Shown: positions 1 through 11,940 of the stretch, piece after piece
Layout: the number at the start of each line of letters is the position of its first letter
How positions within the stretch are numbered: the first letter of the stretch is position 1
The notes under the pieces: generated by a model
What the model was told of the DNA's origin: nothing
What the model saw: only the letters and a program-made list of their open reading frames with translations
The model's database searches: none
Made by a program: the position numbers and the translations under genes
From: Verticillium longisporum
Taxonomy: Eukaryota > Ascomycota > Sordariomycetes > Glomerellales > Plectosphaerellaceae
Assembly: GCA_019188255.1 (NCBI GenBank)
Contig: JAETXT010000008.1
Coordinates: forward strand, 3,224,001 to 3,288,000
Direction of reading: 5' to 3'
DNA length: 64,000 nt

Positions 1-1256
1 CATCACGAATGGATGACTCGGACGTCAGCTGGCTGGATTTGGCCGCAGCTCCTTGAACCTCTCCTCTGCATGGAAGAAGAAGTCAGGGTCCGTCAGCAAA
101 TCTTGGATAAGGTTGCCAATCTGGCGAACCAGCTGGTCAAACTCGGGATCGCTCCGGCCATGCTCAACGACCTCATTGAATGTGCGCTCCACTTCGTCCC
201 ATTCTTTTCGGTCACCGAGAGACGACAGGAAAAGCCAGAAGTTGTGTAAGGCCTTGTCTGCTTCGGGATTCTTGTCAATGTCTTCCTCCGCGGCATGCGC
301 TACATCGGCAACAGCATGCGAGTAGACGAGGAGGTAGCGACGGACGAGCAGAGATATGGTCGAAACGGAATCCGAGTAGTCTCTGGTCTTTTGAAGCTTC
401 AGAACCGATTTCTTCAGGCGGTTCACTAGACTTTCCTGTTCCTCGCCGGTGATGTGCTCTGTGAGGCTCTGTCCTGCTTCACTCGCGACCTTGGCAGCAC
501 CATCTGCGACGACTGAAGATACCTCGACAGCTTCGTGCTGGATCTCATCTTTCGATGGCGGTTTGTGAAAATCGCCATTTGCTTGCTTGAGGGCTTCTTC
601 GTCTTCTTTTGATGGTGCCACCTGCTTGCCGACCTGTTTAGAAACATCGGCTAGCGTAAAGGCAGTATCGCGAAAGACTTCGCGGCCGACAGTGCCCAGA
701 TCGGAGAGAAAGATGCGGAAATCAGAGTTCGTGAGGAGAAGGGAGCCAACCGTCTGAAGGCTTTTGTAGGCTGTGAGGGCGCAAGTCAGCGAGATCACCG
801 CTTGCGGGGAGTCAAAGAGCTCTTACCAGCAGTGGCATCCGCCTTGACCTTGATGCGGGAGGCACGCTCGCTGATGTCGTACGTGTCGACGGACAGACGA
901 GATTTACTCAGGTACCAGATAAAGTCTTGAATTTGATCATGATCATTCTTGTGTATCAGCACCTCGATGAACTGCTTCAGCCAAAGACGGATGTGGATGA
1001 CCAAGGCGCGGCCAGAGTCGCTGAGGTCTGGAGTCTCGGGGTTGAGAATGTCAGCAGAGAGCAAGGTGCGAAGGTTCGTGATGAGCTGTTCGTTGGATGG
1101 CATGTAACCCTTGGACATGGCTCGTAGCATCTGATATGAATGGAGCTTCTCGTGTAGACGCGCCTGCAGAGCCGTATCGTCGTTGTAGCGAGGAAGCTGT
1201 GGCTCGCGTTCGCGATCCTCTCGCGACTTGCGGCCGATGCCGAGCCAGGACATCAT
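1..1256 (-). CDS. HAM1-like protein (DUF5923 / HAM1 N-terminal domain), 3' part outside the window
   Basis: The protein begins MMSWLGIGRKSRED and continues with the block EKLHSYQMLRAMSKGYMPS, which I recognise as the fungal HAM1-like N-terminal domain (DUF5923), a family with a predicted lipid-binding BPI-like C-terminal half. Exon 1 is 827-1256; a 56-nt intron (771-826, GTAAGA...CACAG) separates it from exon 2, which runs from 770 to the left edge. The start at 1256 is the first ATG of the frame. Near 41-46 the frame breaks: the read frame hits a stop at 25-27, whereas one extra base gives a continuation KSSQLTSESS that resembles the conserved family sequence. I take this as a one-base sequence error. 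The rest of the protein lies outside the window. The function is not known precisely; a role in membrane or lipid handling is family inference. Confidence 0.8.
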
Positions 1257-2030
1257 CTTGAACACGTCGTCGAGAGAATTGTCTGTGGGTCTGAGGTCGA
1301 TTCAGTGCTGTCCTGATGCTGTCGGACCGCAAGAGATGATGTAGACTGGGGGGCTTCTCAGCTCATAACGGCTGGTGTTGGTCGTTATTGGCAAGCAACG
1401 GGAAGGTACCTAGGTAAGGTAGGTAATGATGAATGATGACGGCTCGGGGCGTGTTGCCCGCCCTAGGCTGTCGCGCGACACGATGACGTCGTTGGCTGGG
1501 TGTGCTTGGGCGCACGATCTCGATGGGGCCGCGCCTTAGGACAAGACTGGCGCACTCAACTGTGTGTGATACATCATCAGTATTACACAATAATTTCTAA
1601 CCCCGAACAAGAGACAAAGTGGTGTTGACACCAGTCATCTCAGAACTACTCAATACCGGGCCCAATGGTCGCAACACCACAGGGCTTCTGTTCCCAGGTG
1701 AGGTACCTAAGGTACTACTTAGAGCTCCAGAGAGCGATGGTGGTCTGTGCTGAAGCTATCCTTGCCGTGGTTGCTGCTGAAGTACCTAAGCTGCCCCATA
1801 CACGTGAAGCCGGCAGCTCACAATATGAAGACATTGCAGCGACTAAACACATACAGGCGTAAAAGCCAGATTCTTTGAAGAACCCCCCCCTTTTTTTTAA
1901 GAAAGCTAATAAGGATGTGACTGGCGTGCAATGTACAGTAACTGACACAAGAGGGAATAACAGACGCTGTTGAAACGGAGTGCAGGAACGTGTGGATCAT
2001 AGTACCTTAAGGAGAAACCCCTGTCAGCCA
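1257..2030. other. Intergenic region
   Basis: No supported gene. It holds the upstream region of the HAM1-like gene and several copies of a short GGTACCTAGGTA-like motif (about 1405-1428, 1697-1715, 1780-1790). A C8/T8 homopolymer pair lies at about 1882-1900. Confidence 0.6.
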
Positions 2031-2117
2031 GCTTCGATCGTCTAGTTGGTTAGGATGATGCATTGTGGTTCTTACTACAATACTGCATTGACGGCAGTTC
2101 GAATCCGCCTCGGAGCA
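2031..2117 (+). tRNA. tRNA candidate with GTG (His) anticodon and 14-nt intron
   Basis: A cloverleaf can be drawn. The acceptor GCTTCGA (2031-2037) pairs with TCGGAGC (2110-2116), with one G-U, and an A discriminator follows. The D arm is GTCT/GGAT. The anticodon stem is ATGCA (2058-2062) with TGCAT (2084-2088). The T arm is GGCAG-TTCGAAT-CCGCC, with one A-C mismatch. The anticodon loop is enlarged. Removing 14 nt (2069-2082) at the canonical position after base 37 leaves loop TTGTGGC with anticodon GTG at 2065-2067. The intron contains CTACAA, complementary to TTGTGG around the anticodon, which is the usual anticodon-intron pairing. A T9 run follows. The T-stem mismatch and the acceptor wobble are each one transition away from perfect pairs, so it could be a decaying copy. 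The His call depends on the intron placement. Confidence 0.65.
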
Positions 2118-2121
2118 TTTC

Positions 2122-2130
2122 TTTTTTTTT
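2122..2130 (+). terminator. RNA polymerase III T-run terminator
   Basis: Nine T residues begin five bases after the tRNA 3' end, the normal stop signal for Pol III. Confidence 0.65.
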
Positions 2131-2867
2131 GTGGCAATTTTCACTTTGCTAGGCTGCTTACAATCAATCATCTTGATTTCAGCTCCTCTAAACCTCAAAG
2201 GTACGCGCCCTTGTTTGTAACTATCATTGCGCTGGGGTAGCATGCCACCCTCTCCTTCGTTGTGCGTCTGCATTGATTGGAGTGGCCCGGTGCACCCCAG
2301 GCCAGGCTTTTGCAAAGAAATCTGGTCAGGCATCTTGCCCAACTTGCTTCCAAAGATGCCGAACTCACTAATGATAGGTACGCAAAGGTGTCGCGTGCCT
2401 ACGATTACGCCTTGCCAGCACAGCCCCAAAGACGCATGGTGTTGGTTGTCGCTGGCAGGCCCTCCCTCCATGCTGCTTCAGACTGGAGTTTGGGGGTGAT
2501 GCATGTATGCATGTACAGGGCTAGGCGCTGTACATGTAGAGAGCCTGACCTATCGCCTCAGCATGCATCCACTCCCCTCTCTTGCCTCCTTCTCTCTTCA
2601 GAGGACATGGTTGTTGAGAGGATGTTTTTCCTCCACCGTTTTTGCCAATGGCCGTATCAACCCGCGAGAGGCATGATCTCTATGCCCTTCGCACCCCATC
2701 CCCGCCACCTCTCGACCTGTCAGCTCTGTTAGGGCAGCCAGGCCGTGAACCTTTATCTGACTGGTACATTGGACAACCACAGCCAAGGTCCGTTCATCAT
2801 CAAGAGCTTGGCCCTCCTCGTTGCGCAAGACCATCTCGAGACCAAGAGCTAATTTTGGGGCACTTCA
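2131..2867. other. Intergenic region
   Basis: Several overlapping open frames occur on both strands (for example 2227-2499 and 2598-2834), but none shows a recognisable domain or consistent coding character. It is the likely promoter region of the DUF7708 gene. An upstream non-recognised exon of that gene cannot be excluded. Confidence 0.5.
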
Positions 2868-4624
2868 ATGCAGAAGGGTGAACCCTGCTCAAGATGCGTT
2901 CGAGAGTGCGGTAGTCATCCTCCAGAAGGAGCTCACCCACGATGAACAGAAGCTTCTTCAACTGCAGGGCAAGACATCTATGCAAGATGTCCAGAAAGCG
3001 GTCAAAGACGCGATGGATGAGTATGAGGCGAAGATAAAATCTTCGAAGCTGAGGGGCTGGCTTGCGAGTTGCTCATCCAGGATCCTGTACTACGGGAGTA
3101 AGTTCCGTTGCATTCACCAGCTAAGCACGGCAAAGTGCTCACTCAGGCGTCTCTCCCTCAGCCGTGTTTGATGTATTCGTCCAGCATCATCCTGAATACG
3201 TTTCCCTGGCCTGGGGCGCGATGAAGTTTCTATTCATTGTAAGGGACACGGCATAGACTTGTTCAACAACAGAACTGACGTGCTCTAGGCCGTTCTTAAT
3301 CATGAGGAGCTCCTCACGGAGATTTCCAAAGCAGTGAGCAAGATTGCGGACGTCTTGCCTCGGACGGAGTTGCATTCCGTCTTGTACCCGACGCAGCGCA
3401 TGCAAGATTCCGTCGCCATGGTATATGCCAAAATCTTAGAGTTCTTCGTCCTGGCTGTCCGGTGGTACAAGAAGGGCAAGGTGATGCATTCGCTTTCGTC
3501 CATCACTAAACCATTCAGCCTGAGCTTCAAACCCGTCATTGAAGAAATTACAGAAAGATCAAGAAGAGTGGATGAACTAGCCAGCGCAGCATCCAAAGCC
3601 GAGATAAGGGACCTGCACATCCGGATTCATCGTTTGGATAAGACACTCGTGCAGGTGACTGAAATGATGGCTGGTGAGTTTGTGCTCATCCAGTGACTAT
3701 GAAACCTACGTTTTGGCTGAAAAATCAACAGTGCAACAGCAGCAACAAGTCCTATACAACGAATCGTTGCTCGGGGCTCAACATGAATACAAGCAGCTCT
3801 TTCGCAAAGGCCAGGTCGAAGACATTCGCAACTACCTTCTCTTGGAGGATACCCCAGAGTCGGAAGAGAGCCTGGCCTACTGTAGATCCATGCGGAACCG
3901 GAGGAGGCGAACAATGCCGACCCAGATACCAGTCTCGGCGCTTGAGACACTTGAGTCCTGGGTGTCCGATCCCTCGTCTTCCCTTCTCTTGGCGCAAGGC
4001 CAAGGCATTCGTTCAAGCTCGCTGGACTTTGCTGCTGATTTCCTCGATGCCGTCCTGGACAAAGATTATCCTGTCTTGTGGGCCCTCCCGTCTGCATCAG
4101 AAGAAGAACCCTTGAAGCCGTCGATATCTGGCATCCTGCGATCGCTCATATCCCAAGCCCTGGCTCTGGACCCCAGCATTGTCAGCGAGGGGGTGAATCC
4201 TGTCAACATGAAGCACTTCAAGATGTGCAAAGGGGTCCAGCAGTGGTTCGCACTCTTCGAACAATGTATCACGAGGCTCCCGCGCTTGTTCCTCGTGGTT
4301 GACATGGGTCTGATCGAGTTGGCCACGAGCCACGAGGACGAAGAGCACGAGTTCTTCAAGGTTGACCACTTCGTCGAGTTCCTCGCGGAAATGATAAGCC
4401 GTCGAGTGAGAGGGGGGCTGAAAATCGCCGTTCTATCTTGGCGATTCGCCGTATCGACTTCGCTCGATGCAGATGAGGTGTTTGATCAGAGACGCATCTT
4501 TACGGATCAAGGGCGCCGAGCTGAGAGAATGATGAGGAAGCCAAAATTTCGCGCCATGCTCAAGAAGAGAAACCAAAGATTTGTTGAAAGGTTTAGCTCC
4601 TCAGTTACTATTTCTAGTCAATGA
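2868..4624 (+). CDS. DUF7708 fungal protein (STAND-like N-terminal region, no NACHT seen)
   Basis: Four exons fit: 2868-3097, 3162-3238, 3289-3673 and 3732-4624, with introns of 64, 50 and 58 nt. The joined sequence contains QHHPEYVSLAWGAMKFLF and a following helical block (LYPTQRMQDSVAMVYAKILE), the signature I associate with DUF7708. That domain is found at the N terminus of fungal NLR/STAND-type proteins. The region after it (QQQQQ, then a segment with SSSLLLAQGQG) resembles the start of a P-loop region, but no clear Walker A is visible, so this is a short form of about 527 aa. The start is uncertain. ATG 2868 is out of frame with the exon by one base at a GGG run (2876-2878); dropping one G gives MQKVNPAQDAFES. 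Otherwise a 5' exon is missing. The C terminus shows no known domain. Confidence 0.7.
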
Positions 4625-5067
4625 AGAATGTGATTAAGCGTCTACGCATACCAGGAAACATTCGAGGTCTTTGTGACACGCAAGGTGCTGATCCGTCAAG
4701 CGACACTCCAAAATGCCAGAATCATGACACCGAGGTCAGCTGGGCGACAACGGCACAGTCATATCTGGACACTGTGCAAAAGGGGACAAATGCATGGTTG
4801 GCTCGTTGGCTGACCTGTGTAAGCGCGCGCCGGGCCACAGCAGTATCAGGTTCCCAGGATTCGATGAGGATTCTGCCAGCTGCATCAGGCTCCCTCAGAT
4901 AGCCGTGTTCAGGCTGCATACCACCCTTGTCCCAGCTTTACCCCTCAACCAGATTGCGTCTCGGATGAGACATTAAGTATGGTCGCGACATTCGGCTCCT
5001 ACAATACGTCCTGCACATTGTTGACTATCCGCGAGCGGCAACCTCAGCATACCTTACGGTCAATCAG
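4625..5067. other. Intergenic region
   Basis: No gene or structured element recognised between the DUF7708 and AAA ATPase genes, which point the same way. Confidence 0.5.
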
Positions 5068-8000
5068 ATGGATTCAAATAAAGACAACTCGAAGGCCGAG
5101 GCCAACGCCTCGGCTCATGCAGACAAATCCACCGATGACGTTGAGGAGGACAGCGACTCGGGCGATTCTCGAAGCGTTATGAGTGACAGATCTAGCGATG
5201 GTGAAGGGCAATCGACTCTATTTATCAGCTCTACCATCTCCAGAGATGATACCCTCAGCAAGTCATCCAAAAAGCGAGATCTGCTATCCAAGATAGGCAG
5301 CAGGTTTGAGAAAGAAGGGGGTGGGTTTCTTTCATGGCGGGCTTGTACATTGCTTGCTCAACCCTCGATCAGTATTCGTTCCTGACTGACTCAAACCGTA
5401 GTTCTCCAAGGATTGAACAAGCCCCATGAGATTCAGTTGAGCTTACCTCCACCGCCCAAAGCTGATGGGTCCTGGACAGGCTATGCGTGTGCATCCGATC
5501 CAGGGACCGCTTTCACGCCCCCCTCCCTTTCCTCGGCAGCCTGTACAGCCTAACCGCAGATCTTCTGCCGCGCGTCCAAAGGCGTTGAACGACGCCAAGT
5601 GGCGCCAGAGTCTGATGAAAAAGCGAGGGCCTGTGCCGGGAGTCAACACGGCCTCTCAGTCTCCCGAACGAAGCCGGCGTAAGTCTGGCGACGAGGGTGA
5701 GGCGGAGAGTGTATCAACAGCAAGAAAATCCTCTGACGGAAGTACCTCGAAGGGAGAGGCATCGAATACCCTTGGGCTGGCAGATTCTCTTACACAAGTC
5801 ATGGAAAAACATCTCGATCTCGATGTGATGGACCAGTCTCGGGAGACATCTCAGTTCATTGCTTATCTTCTAGATACCATTGAGCTGCTACAACGCCAAC
5901 TGAACTATGCTCGGGCCCCAGAGCCGGATCCCACGCCAGCGTCTCACGGCTTGCATGGTAATTCGGACAGCCAGCGAGAGCCCCCGCCCCGAGTTCATAC
6001 CCTGCACCAGATTCATTGCTCGCATAATCTGCACCCTCACGATACTTTCACTTACGAGGATGAGCCAAAGACAATGACTGATGCGAATACTGGCTTCACC
6101 ATGCTTGCTGGCAAAGTAAAGGTCTCCAACATGGAGGCTTTCCTGAGCAAGCACCCAGATATATGCTTCATCGTCTTCAAGGAGTACGATTGCGCGCCGT
6201 TCCAAAGCGCGTCTTCAAAAAAAGCTCCAAGAAGGCATTTCTATGCAACAGAGAGACATGAATGGCTCAAGTTGGTGTCTCCTGTATTGCAGAGAGCCTT
6301 GAAACAAGTGGCAGAGTTCCAAAGCGGCCCCGGGAAGTCAACCGGCTCAGAGTCCGACTACCAACGGATAGAGGCACCGTACCTGTTCCTCTTTCATCAC
6401 CGTCAGAAGTTGGAAAGCTTGGCAGAGTCCAGCCCAGCCTATCGATCCGTGCTTATGCCGCTTTTAAGCTTTATAGAGGACAACTACGGCCAGGAGTACA
6501 AAGAGGCGGACGAGCTTCTGAAAGACGGATGTATCACGGCCGAACATATCACGAAGCTCTTCAAGCCTAATCACGTGGTTATAAACCGACGAGCTGGTGG
6601 CACCCTCGAGGCATGCGTTCTAGATAGCTATGCTGAGGTTGAAAAAGACAGAGTAGACTTCGGAGGCTGGTCCTGGCAGTACGACGGTAATGAGCTATTC
6701 AGGAAGTCTTGGACAGGCAAGATGAATAGGGTGGCGGAAGGACGTACCCCTATCGTGGATTTGCCCATACATCCTATCAAGTTTGCGAGAGCGGCCGATA
6801 TCGAAGCACTCGAGACCAGGGGCCGACAATTCTGGGACATGAGAGACCAGGTCTACAAGTGCTACACGGGCTGGGATAAGTCGCGGAGCTACTACTACGT
6901 AAGTTTTTTCCCCTGATCGCTCGAACACTTGAACATCACTGAAGTGTGTCCCTACCATGCAGATCGATGCTCGATTCATGGTTGATGTATCATCGTACCA
7001 GCTTATGCATCGCGCAGGGACCAGTCACCCTCGGTACGACTGGACTCTATCGCCTTTTGATAAGTGGCCCACCCGGATCGACCGCAGCGAGGAGAACCTC
7101 CCGCCAGGCACGATCATGCTACTGCCCGCTACTATATATGGCTTCAGCTTTCAGGAAAAGAAATGGGGTATGTACTTTTTGCGTCACAGCACAGAGCGCC
7201 ACTAACGTGTTTGTTTCTGTAGTGAACTTGAATGTCGAGAATTTCTTCCCGGTCAACTGGAATAAGAAGGCATTTGAGCGCCTGGTTCTCGATCCCAAGA
7301 CCAAAGAGATGATCTACGCGCTGGTCGATGTCCAAAGCTCAGCCGAGAAAATGGACGATATCATCAAGGGAAAGGGCAATGGCCTCATTGTCTTACTCCA
7401 CGGCAGCCCGGGGACAGGGAAAACGCTGACGGCAGAAAGGTGAGTACTTCGTCCATATTTTGATCCTCTTGCTGGATGTTTGGTTTGACTCAGGCACCTC
7501 GTAGCGTGGCCGAGATCGCGGAGAAGCCCCTGTATCGGGTCACCTGTGGAGATATCGGAACCGACGCCAAGGAAGTCGAGGATTATCTGCAAACTGTGTT
7601 GCACTTGGGCAAGATCTGGGACTGTGGTGAGTTCCGTTCCTACTTTTCTCTGGAGAAATGAATGCACACGGTTAACGGAGAGTCAGTACTGCTGCTGGAT
7701 GAGGCAGATGTGTTCTTGGAGGAGAGAACAATGGCTGACCTGCAGAGAAACAGTCTTGTGACGGGTGAGTGCTCGGGGAGACACATTTAGCCACGCACTC
7801 TCCGTCCTCTGCCAAAACTAACGCGAAGTCAGTGTTTCTCCGTGTCCTTGAGTACTATGAAGGCATCCTCATGCTGACTTCCAACCGTGTCGGAACGTTC
7901 GATGAAGCGTTCAAGTCGCGCATCCAAGTTGCCATCCACTACGACAACCTGTCGAAAAAGGCACGAAAGGCCATCTGGCGCAACTTTTTCGATATGATCG

Positions 8001-8256
8001 AGGACTCGCCGCAAGAAGATGTCAATATGCCCGAGCTCGAGCGACGGCTAGACGAGCTCGCGGCCGAGGAGATGAATGGGCGGCAGATTCGCAATGCACT
8101 GCGAACCGCGCGTCAGCTCGCCAAGCACAGGAATGAGAGGCTGACTGGCCGCACCTGAGCCAGGTCATCAAGACATCGGGGGCCTTTAACAAGTACCTCA
8201 AGGCTGTGAGGGGCCACAGCGATGACCAGTGGGCTCGGGAAGAGATGATCAGGTAG
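5068..8256 (+). CDS. DUF7025-type AAA family ATPase
   Basis: Seven exons: 5068-5320, 5402-6898, 6963-7167, 7223-7439, 7505-7626, 7687-7764 and 7833-8256. The product is about 931 aa. The acidic N terminus is followed by a proline-rich linker and a basic block with ALNDAKWRQSL. The middle region (about residues 230-560) matches the fungal DUF7025 module. The ATPase core has Walker A GSPGTGKT and Walker B VLLLDEAD, followed by LTSNRVGTFDEAFKSRI as sensor 1 and arginine finger region. The C terminus carries the conserved KTSGAFNKYLKAV block. Two frame breaks must be corrected: one base too many in GGG 5467-5469, and one base missing near 8141-8144. With both, every intron phase closes and the stop is TAG 8254-8256; uncorrected, the frame ends at 8158. 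The substrate is unknown. These proteins resemble Msp1/TOB3-like ATPases. Confidence 0.87.
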
Positions 8257-9143
8257 TAGGGAGTATATCAACGCCCCATCTGTAGCTACCACACAAGTTG
8301 AACATATGTGGCGGGAGGCATCTGTGTAGCACTTGGGAACATGAGGCTCAAGGCGCCATTTCAGAGTACGAGACTGTGGATGCATACACATAGGGCTACA
8401 AGCGGACATGTTAGCTTTCAGGGGGGGATTTCATGTCGTTCTATCATGTAGACAACATTCTACTACACATTCAACACGCCAAAAATCTCTGCACTCTGCT
8501 TCTTGGCTCGCTTTAATTATATGCTGCGAGATGTAAGCTTCGATGTTGGGGACCATTTTGTGGTCATGGATTTGGCTGTACGCACCAATGTACCCAGCCA
8601 CGTCACCCACAGCCAGTCGGACTGTAGGCAGTGAGGCACTCAGACAATGGATTAAAGCAGGATGAGGCCCGATTTCCGCAATCCCAGCATTGCGGACGAG
8701 ACGTCCTGTCGTCCTCGTCATCAATCCCACCACAACCCCAACGACCGGGGTCATCGAACGACAGTCTGCATGCCGACCTTCCTAGTCGAGCAAGGTCTCG
8801 GGGTGGCGGGCGCGGGGCAACCACATATGCCGGTCCGGCCAAGACCCTCCAACGGTGCCGATCTCTCGAGTTTGACGGCTGGCGATTCGGCAACGCGATA
8901 GCGTTACCTCTGCAAAAGGTGCAGCACGTCTTTCTTATCTAGGCTCGACGGAGAAGGAGGGGTCGAGCAGAGGAGAGTGGTGATCTCACAGGGGTGTTCT
9001 GGTCTCCGAAGTCGCTGGACGGACGGAGGGGGCGAAGCTCAGGGATGAGACCCAGTACAAGTAAAGGTCTGCAGCTGTTCCAAGGTCGGTGATCGCAAGA
9101 AACGACGTTTGCAGCATTGCATCTTCATCTCTTGTCTGCCGCC
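8257..9143. other. Intergenic region
   Basis: Carries the 3' flank of the AAA ATPase and the promoter of the M28 peptidase. Open frames here on both strands (8431-8942) are mutually overlapping and lack any recognisable domain. Confidence 0.5.
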
Positions 9144-10647
9144 ATGAAAGTCCTTTCTCTCCTGGCACCCGCGGCTCTCGCTGCCGCGGCCAGTCTCCAC
9201 GCCAACGATACCACCCCCGCGTTTCCACCGCCCCTCGCTGCCAATGCAGACATCTACACGTCTTGCGCCAACGCCAATTGGCCCCCGTCTACTGCTGGCG
9301 GCTCTGTCCTCAAGCCCCAAGAGCCAGACGCTGAGCTCCAGGCCGCGCTCGCTGAGGTCTCCGCGGCGCGTATCAAGGCAACCATCGCGAAACTCATCTC
9401 GTTCGGCACCCGGCACACGCTTTCGTCGCAGACGGACCCGAAGCGAGGTATCGGTGCTGCCCGTGACCGGATCGCCGCTGAACTGTCTCGGTACTCCAAT
9501 GCTTCGGCCGGGAGGATGAAGGTTGAGGTACCCGGCTATGTGCAGCAGCCGGGCGGTCGTGTGCCCTTCCCTGTGCTGATCAGCAACGTGCAAGCCACTC
9601 TCCAGGGTAGCGAGGAGCCTGGGCGAGTGTATGTGACGCTTGGCCACTACGATACGAGGGTGTCGGACGTGATGAACTACGAGGCTGAGCAACCCGGGGC
9701 AAACGACGATGCAAGCGGTGTTGCAGGTATGTAGTCGTCTCTGTTACTTCGGCTGAGCATAGCTGACTGGGTTGCTTTTAGTTGCTCTGGAGCTGGCTCG
9801 GGTTCTGGCGAAGAGAAAACCCGCCGCCACCATTGTGTTTGCTGCCGTGGCGGGCGAGGAACAGGGGCTCCTGGGCGCCCAATTCATGGCACAAACTTTC
9901 AAAAACGCAAGTGTCAACGTTGAAGGCATGCTTAACGTCGACCTCGTCGGCAGCTCCGTCGGGTCTCGCGGCGAGGAGGAGCCCAACACAGTTCGCCTGT
10001 TCTGCCAGGGTCCTCCCTTGACCGAGACTCCCGCGCAAGCATCCCAGCGCCTGAGCATTGGCGGCGAGAACGACTCTCCGGCACGCCAGCTGGGGCGGTT
10101 CATCACCGAGGTAGCAGCCAACAAGTTCACCGACATGAGGGTCGCCATGATCTACCGACTTGATCGATTCCTGCGCGGAGGCGACCACCGGCCGTTCCTC
10201 GAGGCAGGCTACGCGGCCGTGCGTTTCACCGAGCCCAATGAGAACTTTGACCACCAGCACCAAGATACGCGGGTGGAAGACGGCGTGCAGTACGGCGACT
10301 TGCCCGAGTTTCTCGACTATGAGTATATTGCGCGCGTGGCCAAGGTTGACCTGGCGGCCATGTGGTCTCTTGCGAACGCACCCGCCAAGGTGAACAATGT
10401 CAGGGTGAATGGAACGTGGCTCTCCAACGACAGCCAGCTGTTCTGGGATCCGGTCAATTCGACAAATCTCGCGGGCTACGAGGTTGTGTGGCGACCGACG
10501 GATGCGCCGCTGTGGACGCATGCCCTTTTTGTTGGCGACGTCCGCACGGCAACGGTCGAGCTGTCAAAGGACAATGTCATCTTTGGAGTGCGGTCGGTGG
10601 GCAAGAATGGGTACAAGAGTCCTGTGACGATTCCCTTCCCGACGTGA
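9144..10647 (+). CDS. Secreted M28 zinc aminopeptidase
   Basis: Two exons, 9144-9726 and 9782-10647, give 482 aa. ATG 9144 is chosen because it opens a typical signal peptide ([17 protein letters not shown]); the open frame extends upstream only through non-ATG codons. The M28 metal site is visible: TLGHYDTR (His), GANDDASG (bridging Asp), [12 protein letters not shown] (catalytic Glu and Glu ligand), LNVDLVG (Asp) and FDHQHQD (His). After about residue 390 there is a beta-rich segment ([17 protein letters not shown]) that looks like a fibronectin-III-type tail, as in several fungal secreted M28 enzymes. It would act outside the cell, removing N-terminal residues from peptides. It has no frame break and no obvious functional link to its neighbours. 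Confidence 0.92.
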
Positions 10648-11940
10648 TGGCGGTTACCAAGGGATGGATGGAAGCCTAAGCATCATGGGACGGTAAACGC
10701 AGTTAGCACAGGTGCAGTCCATAAACAATCTGGTATTCGACCAAGTACGGCAGAAAGTCGTGGCTAGATGGATGATGACGGCAGACCCCCATGCCGATGC
10801 TATTTGTGTGATACGAGAGAGGGGAGGTGATGCTGCATAAGGTAGTCGAGATGAAAAGCGGCGCTGGTGTAGCCGAGACTGATGACCTGCATCAGACCCA
10901 CGCACGCCTCCAGCCGAGACCAGACAAGCGCCCACGCAACGCAAAGAGTCGACGCAGATGCAAGACATCAAGCATGCATCGTTTGTCGTAGGGCTCTTGG
11001 GATTCCTGTTGTAGGAGGCGTCGTGTTTGGCAATCGTGGTGGGCCGACAGCAAGATGTCTGGAGACGCTTGGGAGCATCTTGAAAGACCAGTTGCTGGCC
11101 CGTGAGGCAGTTGGTGATGGAATGTGCATGTGCATGTCGTCTCAACAGAGTCCACGTGTGACGGGATGTTCCCTGGTCTGAGATGATGGATACATGGGTT
11201 GATGGATGTCGACAATCGGATTGTCTAGGGAATCCAGGATAACCTTGGTCAGAAGGTTAGACAGGACCAAGGTTAGGAGGAGCTTTGGCAGGTGCTCACA
11301 GGAGCGGAAAGGCAGTGGGCAGATGTGGATGAAACGGAGCCCGGCCACATCGTTTGATTGGCGGGGGGAGCAGCGCGGGGTAGCTCCCACTGAAACAGAC
11401 GCCCCGGGCAGCAGTTCTAGCGTGTCATTCTAGTGGCTCGTCCACTGGAAAACCTGCCGTCAGCGCTGGCCCGCCCGCCGATCAACTGGCTCTCACCGTT
11501 GCCCTGGCGACGCTGGCGACGCTGCCGTCCAGGACGCGAAGGCGCCCCAGCACTAGCCAAAACATGTTGAACCCCAGCAATCAACGTGCTCCTCCTCCAT
11601 CTGGCGATCTCACATTCCAGTCACCTTCGCTTCCACACTTTCCCTTACCATTGACCACGACACATCCACCGCGACGCGGCCGCGCTCTCAGACATTACTC
11701 TCGAACCGTCCAAATCAGTTTTCTTTCCGACCTTGGCCTTGCTGTCGCAGGACATGCACACCACGCAACTGACGTCCCGGTGACCATCATCAGATTGCTG
11801 CATGGGAGTGCACCGCTCGACCAGCGCATCTCGGGGGCATCCCGTGAACAGCAGACGCTACGACTCTACCGTGCTGCGACAGACCTTGTCAACACCTTCC
11901 CAACCACGACTCCGCCACCTCGCCGAATAACAACGGCATC
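10648..11940. other. Intergenic region and 5' leader of the Ase1 gene
   Basis: No supported gene. The last 400 bases are CT-rich and probably contain the promoter and 5' leader of the Ase1 gene. The long frame 11564-12055 overlaps that gene's first exon in another frame and has no domain. Confidence 0.5.

Noticed and set aside
2868..2900. Cys-rich string (CSRCVREC) resembling the start of a Zn2Cys6 domain
   Set aside because: It stops being zinc-cluster-like at once and is out of frame with the DUF7708 exon that follows.
7494..7504. First CAG acceptor (7491-7493) in AAA ATPase intron 4
   Set aside because: It gives the wrong frame; the acceptor at 7503-7504 yields SVAEIAEKPLYRV, which fits the family.
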